Assembly: GCF_021347895.1 (NCBI RefSeq)
Contig: NC_067120.1
Coordinates: forward strand, 22,553,361 to 22,617,360
DNA length: 64,000 nt
Direction of reading: 5' to 3'
Origin: Acanthochromis polyacanthus
Taxonomy: Eukaryota > Chordata > Actinopteri > Pomacentridae
The position numbers and the translations under genes are program-made. The notes below the pieces were generated by a model that was not told the DNA's origin, did no database searches, and worked only from the letters and a program-made list of their open reading frames with translations. This document shows, in pieces, positions 48,401-60,096 of this stretch. The first letter of the stretch is position 1, and every line of letters begins with the position of its first letter.

Positions 48401-51180
48401 CTCTAAATATCAACAAAGATTTCCATCTTTGCAGCAATTCTCGGCCTGCATCCTCACAGATAAAAGCCTTTCAGGAGGCACTCTTTCAAAAAAAAAAAAA
48501 AAACTAAAGTGCTGATTCACTGCATTGTGTCAAAAGGGAACAGATGGTGGAGGTACAGCTTTGTTGTCCATTGAGATGAGCGCTGAATGTTCCAACCACT
48601 AAAGTGGTACATCTAACCTACACTCTGTTGTATATCAAGCTTCACTCCTGACTCATTTTTTGGTGACTAAATGCTGTGGAAAAGGAGCAAGTATAGAAAA
48701 GAGAAAGAGAAAGAAAGCCTGGATCCCTGGACGCATTAAGAATGCGTTTTCTCCTTAGAAATCGATAATGTCTCATTGCCTTCAAGATCGCCAGGAATGC
48801 CATCACATTCAATTTATTCATTCATTCTTCTCAATGAGCACACTGCGGTGATCCACTGTTTTCCATCCCATCAGCCTCCTTCTCACTCCTGGTCCATCTG
48901 CTGGGAGGTTTCTTTAACATGTGAAGATTTTTTCTCTGCCTTTCTAACAAAGGTATCTATCTGAAATCTGCAGTCCACAACCCTGGAGTTGTCTTTGCTG
49001 GATTGCATCACGAGCAATAAGCACCGACATGCTTATTTTTCTCTCATCAGGCCAAGATGTGATATGCCACACCGCATGATTATTTTCCCCACACACTTCC
49101 TGAGTCTTGCTTTAAGGAAGCATCCAGTTGAGATGAAGAATCATCTCAAACCACCCACCACTTTATGACTTCCCCAAAAGCTGCTTGTGTTTACCTCCAA
49201 GGTGCCCTGTGACTCAGCAGGGTTCAAAGCAGCACCCATTGCACAGCAGATACTTAATAAAATTCATTCAGTCCCCTTAATTATCAACATTAGCTATAGA
49301 ACATAGGAGCACAGAGACTGTCAGACAGCTGCCACCAGTCCCTGGTCCCTCTCCAAAGAGTGAATCGAGGACATGAAACATACTCAGACATCACAGACAG
49401 CAACAAACCACCAGCTGTGGGGTAAGCAGTCGAAAAAAATTACAGATTGCAGAAGTGGCCTTAGGGGATAAATGGTTTGTGCCAGATGTAGTTTTCAAGA
49501 ATTGACTGTGATAATATTTTCATCTAGATGTACCTGTTAAATACAGCTGGCTGGTTTTTCAGTCTGAGCCATAGATTAGTGAGATTAAAAATTCTCCCTT
49601 TTATGTTCTAATGACTAAAACATCCACTTGTAACTTTCCTGATTTCCAGAACTTGACGGAAATCTCACAGGATGCTTGTGTGATAGTGTACACTCTGTGA
49701 ATCCCTGCAAGCACGTAAGTGTGTGTGTGTGCACACTCGAACCACTTCTGCTGAGCATAACAATAAAACACAGCTGAATGTGAAGCCCTCACTCAGCAAC
49801 TTTAATGCTGGCTCCGCGAACAAAGGGGTCAGAGCTTACAGTAATTTTTGTTCTCTCCACATCAATATATGATGCTTCACTGGGGGCAATGAGAACCTGT
49901 CCAGAGTTATAAAAGGGATGTGTTTGTACGAGGCAAGCGAACACACTCTCTGTGCACATCAGACACCTTTTGACCCTTCAACAATGTAGGGTGTGAAACA
50001 GCGAGGCCTTAACAGCTCAATTCTAGATTCCCTCACAAAACCACTGAAGTCAGCTCCGGTTTATTACAGCTAATGTACCATCTGCTTCCCAGGGCGACTC
50101 CTCATTAAATATGGAGGAGATAAATAACATATCTCCTGTCCGCATCGCTGAATCTTAATGTGACCAGAGCTGGTAGACAGAGGACTGAGACAGGCCTGAC
50201 AGCCCCTTTTCACATTAGGCAGTGTGTGCAACATGGTGAAAAATGCAAGCAGAAGTTCTTTAAAGGATTGCTGCTCCAGACAGCCTTGACAGATATTTTG
50301 CATCTGAAGACATCCCAGGGAGCTTGTCACATTTATGCTCTGAGCTAAGATTCAATAAATTCAAGTTTCCCTTGCACCCACAAATCAATACGTCTTCTAA
50401 ATACACTGCTTTACTTTCACATTTTTACATTATGAAATCAAACGTCTGCAGCAGTGGGCGCTCCTTAAGTCAGGTCGAGACAAAAAAAATCTGCTTCGAA
50501 GGGCTTTATGATGCGTTCTTCCAATTAAAAACATAAACTGGAAAACAAAGCGTCCTTTAACAGGAGACATATGAACAATAACAGGGAAATGAGGAGGCAG
50601 AAACTTGGTCAGCAGAGTTCATTTATGTAGTGTTTGTTCATAAAATGGTCCATATAGTCCCTAAGAAATGTTGAAGATCACCAGTTCGGGGAGTTTGAGG
50701 TAACGCATTTGGCAGTTTTATAAACTCATCAGTAATGCAAAGTAATCTCCTTTGTTTATCTATTTCTCCAGACAATTAAATTCTCCGTTACTGTCACTGT
50801 GTATTACAAGGACATACGTGTGTGGGAGTGTAGATGTGTGAGTATGGAAGCGAAAAAAATAGCTACTCCCTTGACACTGCTTAATTTAAGTTGGCCAGTC
50901 GGTATGAGGTGGTTTATATAAGCATCTGTTCGCCATCCAGTAAATCCGGCCTGGAACAACCTGGGGGAGGAGTGTAGGGTTGGGTAGGTGTTTAGATCAG
51001 GTGTTGGTTGATTATGTAAAGGCAGGCATGCAGCACGTTGTCATGTGAGCCCTGAATGACAGGCACACAAACAAGGCCGATCAAAAAAACAACCAAAAAG
51101 CATTTTTTCAACGGTCAGGCATCTCATGAGGATTTGCCCCAGCATGTCTGATGGCCAGTGCAGCACTGTCAAATACTAGA
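44374..51180. other. Long non-coding stretch
   Basis: About 6.8 kb without an exon or transposon I recognise. It holds a (CAAAA)n run (about 44925-44945), the long (AC)n tract at 45357-45439 and homopolymers near 47496, 48299 and 48488. Frames across the AC tract encode poly-ThrHis and are artefacts. Confidence 0.5.
45357..45439. repeat. Long (AC)n microsatellite
   Basis: Uninterrupted AC dinucleotide run of 83 nt, the longest simple repeat in the window and likely polymorphic. Confidence 0.98.
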
Positions 51181-51656
51181 TATATGCCAATCAGGGATAA
51201 CATTATGACCACCTCCCTGATATTGTGTTGGTCTCCATTTTGCTGCCAAAACAGTCCTGAGCTAACTCCACTAGACCCCTGAAGGTGTGTTGTGGTATCT
51301 GGCACCAGATTCTTTAAGTCCTGTAAGCTGCAAAGTAGGGCCTCCATAGATCAGACTTGTTGCTCCAGCACATCCCACAGATGCTTGATTGGATTGAGAT
51401 CTGGGGAATTTGGAGGCCAAGAAAACACCTCAAATTTGTTGTTGTGCCCCTCAAATCATTCCTGAACCATTTTTGCTTGGTGGCACATCGTATTATCCTG
51501 CTGAAAGAAGCCACAGCTAACAGGGAATACCGTTTCCATAAAAGGGTGTACATGGTCTGCAACAATGCTTAGGTAGATGGTACATGTTAAAGTAATATCC
51601 ACATGGATGGCAGAACCCAAGGTATCACACTGCCTCTGCCAGTTTGCCTTACTACT
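51181..51656 (-). pseudogene. Decayed Tc1-like transposase, C-terminal part
   Basis: The minus-strand translation gives DTLGSAIHVDITLTCTIYLS, then IVADHVHPFMETVFP, then FFQQDNTMCHQAKMVQE, with the second catalytic Asp retained in QQDN. A frameshift separates this from the NPIKHLWDVL-type segment, where the catalytic Glu codon is AAG (complement of 51384-51386). The C-terminus then runs out to the terminal repeat GCCAATCAGGGATAACATTA (plus strand 51187-51206), whose shape matches the GATCAGGCATAACATTATGA ends of this family as I recall them. The N-terminal half and the other end are absent. It is the same family as the copy at 8.9 kb. Confidence 0.87.
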
Positions 51657-54600
51657 CATGTACATGTGTTTTTCAAGAACGTGTACATACATTTACCAAG
51701 AAGAACAAAGTTTGAGTTTGTAGGCATCCTGCGCCTGGAGAAGATGACCAAATTAAGTAATCTTACTTACGTTCGCCTTATAATTTTAAACTGTGGTCAC
51801 ATTTAATGTGAACCTCCAACATGGAAATAAACAAAGGGATATTTTGTCCCCTTTAATCACAGTTCTCAACACTAGCTCTTTTTATTCAAAATGATGGCAT
51901 GAATAATTTAACAAGAACTGCCAGGGAAAGAATGTTAGTTTGAAATAAATTCTGGACTGCAGTATTCTGGTTCTTCTAAGAATCAATAAACATTTTTTAG
52001 GTTCAGCCCCTCAGTACAACCAGAGCTGAGGAAGGGGTCTTTCATCTACTTAAGAGTGATGCAACATATCTTGTTTTCCCACCCAGGGAACAAAGGTTGC
52101 AACACAACCAAGACATTTTACTTTATTCAGTCGCATAAAAGCTATTGGGAATGAGCTTTATCCCCAAGCTGAATTCATATCCACATCACATCAACTTGCA
52201 CAGATCCCAAGAGATTTTTCAGAGCATGATGTTAGCAATGATGCTGCAAGACTAAAGCATCTACGTAACAGAAACATTGAAAGAAGTACAATTAGTGTGA
52301 AATTGGGAAGTTCTTTTCCATATCAATCAAAGGAATAGAAAATATTTTGTGTTCATAGGGATTCTTAAAAGATTCCCCAAGTGCTTAAATAAAGATTCAG
52401 TGTTGTACAGTATGATACTATTAGTAAAACTATTTCTATCTTCAAGTATTAATTGAAGCGAGCGATCAAGCAGTCAAATTCAAAATCAGTCAGTTTTTTT
52501 TAAGTGGAAATTTTAGAGCCCCACTTTACTACCTGTGAGAAAGCAACAATCTTTCATCTGTTTTTGTTGTCACTCAGACAGCTTGAATGTTCTATGTTAA
52601 CCATACCTTTAATGACAATTCTATTGTATACTTACAATAATGTTGTAGATGTCCCATCTAAAGACACTGTAGCATGTACTTAAGTGAAAAACCTCTTCTA
52701 TCTGTGCTCCACAAATATACTTTCCAGGTGATATTGCCACATTGCAACTTGCAGCCAAAAGCACAGGACTTGTATGAAATTTTAGGAGACCGGAATGGCT
52801 AATAACTGTTATGAACAAAGCAGCTACAGCACCAAAGTGCCAATATATGCTCCTGCTTTCCCAAAAGCCTCCAAGAGAAATTATTTCAAAGCCAACCATA
52901 CCTAGTTAAACATAATCTAAAAAATGGGACTCAATTTGCCAACTTTAATACACTGGGATTGTCATCCCTCAGCATAAAACAGAAACAGAGTCCTTACTGC
53001 ACTGAAATGCTTGTCTGTCTATGGCAGAGCACTGCTGAATTTCTAACCAAATTCACTGCAGTATGTGCTCACAGTACCATAAGAAATACCTCATTCAACA
53101 TCTTGGCTCACTGACTGTTTAATCACATAAAAACATTCAGAAAGGCAGATTTTACTTGAAAGCCTTTAAATATTACTAGATAGAGTTGAACCATCTCTTG
53201 AGCTGTCATGGTCAGGCACTCGTGTTTTCAAACAGAAATCACATGTCACAACAGGCTTGAGACACTGGAAATTCTTCTGAGCAGCTGTCCAAATGTTTTT
53301 TTCTCAGCACTTTTCTCAGAGGCACTTACTCTGTGCAGTGCCAAAGAGAATACTGTGAGCTATAAAGAGCTCCCTGGAGTTTTTTCCCTTCTTCCCTCCA
53401 CCACTGGACACACTGGAGAGCTCTTTGCAGATGGACACATGCTGTGCAGTCTCCTCCTGAAAACACCACAGGGTACATTTGGGGAGGCACACTCTACAGG
53501 CAGGAGGCTTTACTGAAAGCTCAAACAGCAAAGGCTGCTGAAGTCAGCTTCTGGCACGATGAAATAAAGCTGGCAACTCATTATGCATGGTGCCTTGCCA
53601 CTATCTCCTTATATCTTCCTTTGTCTTTTGTACTTTCATTTCTCAACTGCCATATTTTCTAACTGTTTGCTTACGTAATTCCCTAAGGCAAAGCAATGAT
53701 TTCACAAAGACTCCCTTATATAAATATAATTTTTAAGGGCTGGTCCCTTAAGGAAACAAAACACATTTTTCGATAATGTGCCACCTTAGTGTTCTGTTGA
53801 TTTATGATGTAAGTAGTCATGTGTTACCATCTTCCAGCTTAGTGGTGACTTTCAAACGCACTGTGCAACCGTGACGACCCCTTGGCCCTGCAGCAGCTCC
53901 AGAGCTGGGTGACCCTAATTACAGTGTTGGCTTTGCTGCCAAACCATCTCACTGGAAACCAGCCACAGCTTTGGCGACCCCGGCATCCGAGCTGTTCCCA
54001 ATGGAAAGCAATTTAATGCTTGGCTGCTCAAAGAACAAAATATATGCAGCACAAGAAATCCCTTAGATAAATTAGAGCGGGCCAGTGGACTTTGTAAGAG
54101 CTTTGTCTGAGGCCTGATGAGCCACCTGTCACCTTGGAGGTGACATGAAACCACAACATGACTGGAAGCAGTCGAACTGTGTCACCAGGCAGCAGGTACA
54201 GAGATTTCCCGTGGTGGAAGACTGCTGGGAAAAGAGCAGTGCACCTGCAGGTCATTGGTGTGCTAATAACAGGGATATTGACAAATAGAGGAACTCAAGT
54301 GGAGAATTGTACAGTATAGTGAAGTTGCAGCATTATTAACTTCAATTTAGACGTGTTCAGTTTTTAACTGTTGGCCTTCTTGTATTGGGAAATAGTTCAA
54401 ATAATAACTTGCATAACTTCAAATTTAGGTTCAATCACATTTTGTCCAAAAAACATGCCTGTAACTCATGCCTGTCACTTTCATGTTATTGAGCAGATAT
54501 GTATTAAAGAATCCAATATATGCAAGCGTAATATTAACTGAAATGTCAAAAGGTATTAAGGCAACAGTCTTAGGCCCTCAACAGAGCCTTAAAGGTAAGA

Positions 54601-55889
54601 AAAAAAATGCAGGGGTGGCCTCAGGGGCATTATTAGATGCCAGATCGTATTGTATTTTAGTGGTGTACATTATCCAAATTAAATGTGCAATTGCTCACAT
54701 TACCACAAAGTCACTACCACTGAAACCTAAGGGTGCTGGAACAAATGGCAGTTGCTCACTGTGCCAAGCTGGTAACTTGGCTTTCTGTGTACTGAGATAA
54801 AAAGAAATTGCAAGTAAAGTTGGGGTTCATTACTCTTCCTTCCTGTTCCTCTGCTTCCTGTCCATCAAGTCATTCTTTCTGTTTAACTCACCTCCTTTTA
54901 GGTTACCTAAAGCATTTTTTTAGCCCATGAAAAAGCTTTAAAATATTGAATATAATCGCTATCAATGAACTTTGAGTTTGCAGTAATCTGTAAACGTAGG
55001 AGACAGATGAAAAATGCAGATAAATATAAATGAAATATACTTGTTTAAGTTAACGTTTATGTCTGTTCACCAATTCAGTCATCAACCAAAAATGTTTTAA
55101 ATTGAAAAATTTGCTGATTATGTCAGATATTGCTATTTGATGCCATCAGTCGTGATTAATTAATTACAAAGCCTCTAATTAGATACATTTTTTAATTGTG
55201 TCCTATCACTAATGTTTATCTTACTTGGTTAATGTCATTTTTGCTCCTGGACCTCATATGTTAAGTAATATTAGCTGGAAATCAATATTTTGCAAATGTC
55301 TATTTAACTTGTAAAATCTATTATGAGTTATCTTAAGCTAATAACTTTTCTCCGGTAAGTCGCTGCCCTATTTTCCAAGACGACACTCCTCTGACTCTCT
55401 GACCTGTTGCCTGGATGCTGGACGTGACATCGAGCCGTGCTCTCGCGAGTAACGTCATATTACCCTATCAAAGAGTAGATACTGAGCAAGACAATTATCC
55501 GTAGTTTACCTTAGTACTCACGAGTACCCGACACAATGCAGGACTCTGCTGTGAAGGTGGAGACGTGCAGCAGTGGTGTATTTGCCACAATAAAAAAAGA
55601 AAGAAATTTGAAGGAGATAGCCAGGATTTAGGAATGGTGGCCTGCTGCTGCTGAATGAATGCAGAGCAAACACTGGGATCCGAAGATCAACAGGCCTCCA
55701 GATGAACACCCACAGGCCGATGCGTGTCGGAGATTGACGGCTGGGACGCATATTTTGACAGACAAAAAATTAAGACATTTTATTTTGATGTTACAAGATC
55801 ACCATAATCTTCAAATTTAGAATTAAATTTTGAAAATTAACAATGTAAAATAAAAGAAATTTTAATTAAATAGCCTGCTGATAATTTAT
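51657..55889. other. Long non-coding stretch
   Basis: No exon or repeat recognised over 4.2 kb. The part from about 55330 could already belong to the hAT-like element whose end follows, but I cannot show this. Confidence 0.5.
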
Positions 55890-55972
55890 TTTCCAAAGCT
55901 ACAGGGACCCGCAACAGAGGCATGAAAGAGCCGCATGCGGCTCTGGAGCCGCGGGTTGCCGACTCCTGATCT
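55890..55972. mobile_element. hAT-type element end (fragment)
   Basis: Ends in GCGGGTTGCCGACTCCTG, the complement of the CAGGGGTCGGCAACC terminus of a vertebrate hAT group as I remember it. It is preceded by the perfect palindrome AGAGCCGCATGCGGCTCT (55928-55945), a usual subterminal feature of that group. No opposite end or target duplication is found, so this is a one-sided fragment. Confidence 0.6.
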
Positions 55973-56029
55973 AGTTCATTTTTTTTAATGTATATGCTTC
56001 CTGTATCTTTGATCTTTAAAAAAGTGTAA

Positions 56030-56780
56030 TTTTGATTAATTTTTATGCAGATGATTCACAGATTTATCTGCTGCTGAAACAAAACCAAAACCACACCCCC
56101 TATGAGACTGTTTAAACAGCTGCCCTTCATCTAAACAAATAGAAGATTGAAGAAGGTGTGATCTTTGGAGCTAGCGAATTCCACGTCTTAGTGCCAACCT
56201 CAGCCCTTTGAGGTGCCTGCCGCAAACCTTTTGCAACAAACCTAGGAGCGATCTTTGACAACACTTTTACATTTCAAAATCAAATAAATGCAGTTGTTAG
56301 AACTAGCTGAAGCTGATGGTTCCTGCGAAGGTCAAGCCTTTTCTTTACTTCAATGACTTTCAGCAGTGATTCACTTTGTCCAGGCTTGGCTACTGCAAAG
56401 GTCTCAACTCTCACCTGCAACTGATCCAAAAATGTATCCAACCTAAATTGGGTTCTCTGCATTTGCTCCCAGATACATTTAGAATTGATTTTAAGATTTT
56501 ATTATTCAAGTGTCTAAACAGGTTGGAACCTCCATCCACTGTGATATTTTAACTTTGTTCACTCCCACACGATAACTGCTGACCAGATGTTCCTGGTTGT
56601 CCTGAGCTCTTTCCATGAAATCATGGAAAGGCTTTTGCAGTAGCTGCTCCTAATATGTGCAATAGCCCGCTCTGCAAAACCAGGACTTAATGGACACTTT
56701 CATAACCCACTTTTAAAAAATACTTTTATTCCTTGGCCTTGTTTTTAAATATGCATATGAATAGATTGACTTGACTTTGT
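56030..56780 (+). pseudogene. LINE reverse transcriptase remnant (L2/CR1-like), C-terminal half
   Basis: Begins with FYADDSQIYLLL. The YADD box at 56044-56055 is the reverse transcriptase active-site motif. Scattered frames then give LGAIFDNTFTFQNQINAVV, FNDF, RLGYCKGLN, FRIDFKILLFKC, RLEPP and KAFAVAAPNMCNS in the order expected for the palm and thumb end of an L2/CR1-type reverse transcriptase. Multiple stops and frameshifts interrupt it. Upstream domains (endonuclease and fingers) are absent, as in a 5'-truncated copy. Confidence 0.75.
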
Positions 56781-56917
56781 GACAGTGACAGTCCCAGTGA
56801 ACAGTCTGGATTCAAACTGTACATATGTTGCTGCAGCCTCAGTGTGTTTGACACATCAGTGATGGTCAGCATTGCCAAGCCAAACTGCTTCTGTCCTTCA
56901 GCTTTGAAATATTCATG

Positions 56918-57192
56918 TTATTTGGGATGTTTCTGCATGGAGTTTGCATGCTTTTCATGTGCATGTGTGGGTTTTCTCCGGGTACTCCGGCTTCCTCCCA
57001 CAGTCCAAAAACAAAAACATGCTGAAGTTAATGTAAAATTCTACATTTTCCATAGGTGTGAATGTGAGTGTGCTTGTTTGTCTGTATATGTAGCCCTGTG
57101 ATTGACTGGTGACCTGTCCAGGGTGGGATAGACTCCAGCCCCCTGCAACCCTAATGAGGATTAAGTGGTGTATAGATAATGGATGGATAATA
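56918..57192 (+). repeat. L2-type LINE 3' region, copy 2
   Basis: Collinear with the copy at 44.1 kb: TTTCTGCATGGAGTTTGCAT, GGGTACTCCGGCTTCCTCCC, GTAGCCCTGTGATTGACTGG, GACCTGTCCAGGGTGGGATA, with a tail of ATGGATGGATAA. It lies 140 bp after the reverse transcriptase remnant, but the two probably come from different LINE families. Confidence 0.82.
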
Positions 57193-57889
57193 CACATCAC
57201 CTGCAAATGCTGCTATATATAAGATGGACTACAGGAGGCAGCAAAATAATAAAAAGAACAAGTTTTTGACTTCCAAAAAAGAGATCTGAAGAAGTCTGTG
57301 CAGATAAAAATATATGTTATTATTCAATATTGTTTTTCACAGTATTTTAAGCTGTGAAATCTGTAGTTGGAAAGTGATAAAAAAAAATAAAAATGTTCCT
57401 TCTGAGTAATTAGAAGTGGTAACAGAAAAATGTCGTTTGAAGTACACTGTGCAAGGGTGGTTGAGGAACAAATCAGCCTGGGTTGAGAGGTGCTCAGCTA
57501 TAGCTAAGACCATGATGACCTTTAGATTGAAACAATGTCCTGGGGAGTCAAACACATTAAGCACAGTAGCTGGAGTGAGCCCTGCACTGAGAATCCATCT
57601 CCTTAGATTAGCTGACAGCAAACAGGCCACCGACTGGAGCCTGCCTCAGTGGAGTGACGCCGGTGATGCCTTGAAGCAGCCTCGACAATGTAATCCCATT
57701 TGCCCTCCAAAGAATGGAGTTGTGCCTCCTTGGACCCTTCTTAAACACAAAAATACACAGCGAATACACACACATTCCCACTTAGGAAGGACAAGATGGA
57801 ACCTGCAACTGTGCAGCAAAATCCTTTATCTTTCATGTTCTGGACCAAACGTGTTCCTTTCATAGCTGATTTGCAGTTGCAGGCTTGTA
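57193..57889. other. Non-coding, holds the longest open frame of the window
   Basis: The plus-strand frame 57416-57865 is 149 codons but matches nothing I know and shows no domain, signal or compositional bias of a gene. It may be a chance frame or part of the LINE copy that follows. Confidence 0.4.
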
Positions 57890-58328
57890 TAAGCAATCAG
57901 TTTTCCTTACTCACTGAGATCAGTCCCATTAGAAGGACAGTAGTCAGCACTGAGACACCTAACCTGCAAGAAGGAGGGCTATCGCAAGTCATTCATTCCA
58001 TCTGCTATAAGACTTTATAACATCAACAACAATGGCTGATGTTAAAACAAAACTGGACTCTCTCACATTGGCTTTTATCATATAATCTGCACAGTTCTTG
58101 TACTATTTGAGTCTCTTGTACTTCTCATCATTCCGTAAGTCACTTTTTTTTCCCATCCTACACTCCTGAAAATATTGGGATTGTTATTATGATTACTGTT
58201 TACTGTGATGATTAATGTTTACTGTTGCTTATTGTCGCTCTACTGTATGATGCATGCTGCTGTAACATGGGAAATTTCCCCGGACAAGGGGGAGTAATAA
58301 AGGATTATCTTATCTTATCTTATCTTAT
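57890..58328 (+). repeat. LINE 3' end with (TTATC)n tail
   Basis: One frame reads SFIPSAIRLYN (about 57991-58023), a C-terminal phrase common in fish LINE polyproteins. It is followed by a T-rich untranslated region and GGGAAATTTCCCCGGACAAG, then a GGAGTAATAAAGGATTATCT segment running into (TTATC)n at 58305-58328. The oligomer tail marks the 3' terminus of a retrotransposed copy. The 5' part is truncated. Confidence 0.65.
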
Positions 58329-59114
58329 TCTTGTTCAACCGTAGTTGCATGATAAAATGATTAATTTTGGTCAATATCAAAGATTACTGCTAATTCCTAT
58401 TTACATATTATATAAAAGAGCAGGAGAAAAATGGTTTATTTTGAATTTGCTAACCTTATGTTGGATTTAACTACCCACCTTAAGTAACCCTAACAATAAT
58501 AACCTTAATAATTACAATGGTAACACAAAAATTGATAAAGTTGTGTACACACATGAACAAAAAGAAAAAAGAAATGATCTCAGTCTGATACACATTCAGT
58601 AAAGAAAGCAAATAAAATCTAGAGTCACAAGAACAAAGCTACACAGTGGGGAGGTTACGGTTCCAAGTGTTCACCAGGCAGGGAGCTGCACCAGTCCCCG
58701 TCTGCATGGATTAGACCACCAGAGGTGCATTACTTAGATGGGTTGGTGGGGACACAGGATTATGGGTGTTTTTGGACTGCAAAGTCTGTTTCACAAAGGC
58801 AACCGCTGGCCATACCCCCTATTGGGGTTGATCAAGAGATCCAGGCAGCCACAGACTAGCAGACCTCGGAGGGCCTACATGGCAGCCACAGGAAGAATGG
58901 ATTAGGGTCCATTATCACAAGATATGATAAACAGCTACGAGGTAAGGAGTCAGCACAATCTGGGTGATTCTTGTAACCAAACTTTGTGTTTTGTTGTTTG
59001 CTTTCATGTGAGTTTGTGTTTTTTATGATATGAAATTATCTATGAAACTAGTAAACATTCTATTCGACAGTTTTCATTTTGTACTTGACAAAGTGTCTAT
59101 CGACAGTACGTACC
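58329..59114. other. Non-coding, no feature recognised
   Basis: Unique sequence. It may include upstream debris of the Tc1 fragment that follows. Confidence 0.45.
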
Positions 59115-59555
59115 ACTGCCATTGGTGGACCATTTATTCTGGCACAGTTGGGGTCCACTTGTCCCGTTAGAAGGAAGCGTCACTGCAAATCAATGCAAAG
59201 TTGTTCTGAGTGATCACCTTTATACTATGATAAAATATTTTTATCCTGATGGAAGCGGTCTCCTCCGGGTTGATACCTCCATCCATAGGATGCAAAGGGT
59301 CACTGAATAGTTTGATGAAAATCATGTAAATCATATGTTAAGGGCTTCACAGTCACCAGATCTAAACCCAACTGCAACACCTTTACAAGATTTTAAACCA
59401 ACATGTCAGGCAGCACTCTCAAATGCCATCATCAAAACACTAAATGTGGGAAAAACCTTCTGCAAGAATTTTTCCAGAGACTTGAAGAATCAATGCCAAA
59501 GAGCAGTTAAGCTGTTGCGGTGGCACATGGTGGCTCACCTTCTTGTGCTGGCTTT
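59115..59555 (+). pseudogene. Decayed Tc1-like transposase, central and C-terminal part
   Basis: FWHSWGPLVPLEGSVTANQ, LSDHLYTMIKYFYPDGSGLL and RVDTSIHRMQRVTE correspond to the core around the second catalytic Asp (intact here as VDT for DDT). A TAG then replaces the expected Trp of TEWFDE. The frame shifts to FDENHVNHM and SQSPDLNP. The Glu of the PTEHLW-type motif is lost (TATPLQ). The remainder, KTFCKNFSRDLKN, is diverged. This belongs to a different Tc1 family from those at 8.9, 20.4 and 43.6 kb. Confidence 0.78.
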
Positions 59556-59575
59556 CCTTTAATTTGTCACTCATC

Positions 59576-59738
59576 TACACTACCGTTCAAAAGTTTGGTG
59601 TCCTTTACAAATGTCCTTATTTTTGAAAGAAAACTGTTTTTCTCCACTAAGATAACATTAAATTGATCTGAAATACAGTCTAGACCTTGTTAGTGTGGTA
59701 AATGACTATTCCAGCTGGAAAGCATGAAATTGCCTGGG
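59576..59738 (+). repeat. Family B MITE copy 3, internally deleted
   Basis: Starts TACACTACCGTTCAAAAGTT and follows the family to CAGCTGGAAA. It then jumps to GCATGAAATTGCCTGGGTG, which belongs near the right end, so about 190 bp are missing. Instead of the right terminal repeat the sequence runs into (TG)n. Confidence 0.88.
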
Positions 59739-59787
59739 TGTGTGTGTGTGTGTGTGTGTGTGTCTGTGTCTGTGTGTCTGTGTGTCT
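59739..59787. repeat. (TG)n microsatellite, degenerate right part
   Basis: TG run beginning directly at the GGGTG of the family B copy, becoming TGTC-interrupted after 59763. Confidence 0.95.
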
Positions 59788-60061
59788 TGTTTCTGCTATT
59801 CCGGTGGGGACTTTGACCTGACTATTTGTTATAAAGGTGGGGACTTGTCTTACGGTGGGGACCTAAAATGAGGTCCCCACGGGTGGCAACACCGTTTTCT
59901 TGGCCATATTGTTGTTAATAAAAAATGTAAAAGTGCAAAAACGTTTGTTTAGGGTTAGGCATTGATTTGGTGATGGTTAAGGTTAGGGTTAGGGTAAGGG
60001 TTAGGAGTTAGATATGAATGGGAGTCAATGGTAAGTCCCCACCGGTATAGAAAAACAAACA
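59788..60061. repeat. Inverted-repeat unit with telomere-like core, flanked by (TG)n
   Basis: The arms CCGGTGGGGACTT (59801-59813) and AAGTCCCCACCGG (60033-60045) are perfect complements, and the similarity extends outward through TGTTT and TCT.TA words to both TG tracts. Inside is a second hairpin, GTGGGGACCT/AGGTCCCCAC (59855-59880, 6-nt loop), and a degenerate GGTTAG-type run (59949-60010). There is no coding sequence. I recall similar 'GTGGGGAC' units with TG flanks in fish introns but cannot assign a class. Confidence 0.75.

Positions 60062-60088
<27 letters not shown>
60062..60088. repeat. (TG)n microsatellite
   Basis: Uninterrupted TG run of 27 nt closing the inverted-repeat unit. Confidence 0.97.

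Positions 60089-60096
<8 letters not shown>

Noticed and set aside
56604..56632. Hairpin CTTTCCATGA/TCATGGAAAG as a regulatory element
   Set aside because: A 10-bp stem lying inside the LINE reverse transcriptase remnant, most simply a coincidence of that sequence.
57416..57865. Longest open frame (149 codons) as a gene
   Set aside because: No domain, signal or family resemblance, and it is surrounded by LINE and Tc1 debris. Chance frames of this size are expected in 64 kb scanned in six frames.
59949..60010. True telomeric array
   Set aside because: The hexamers are few and irregular and lie within an interspersed inverted-repeat unit.
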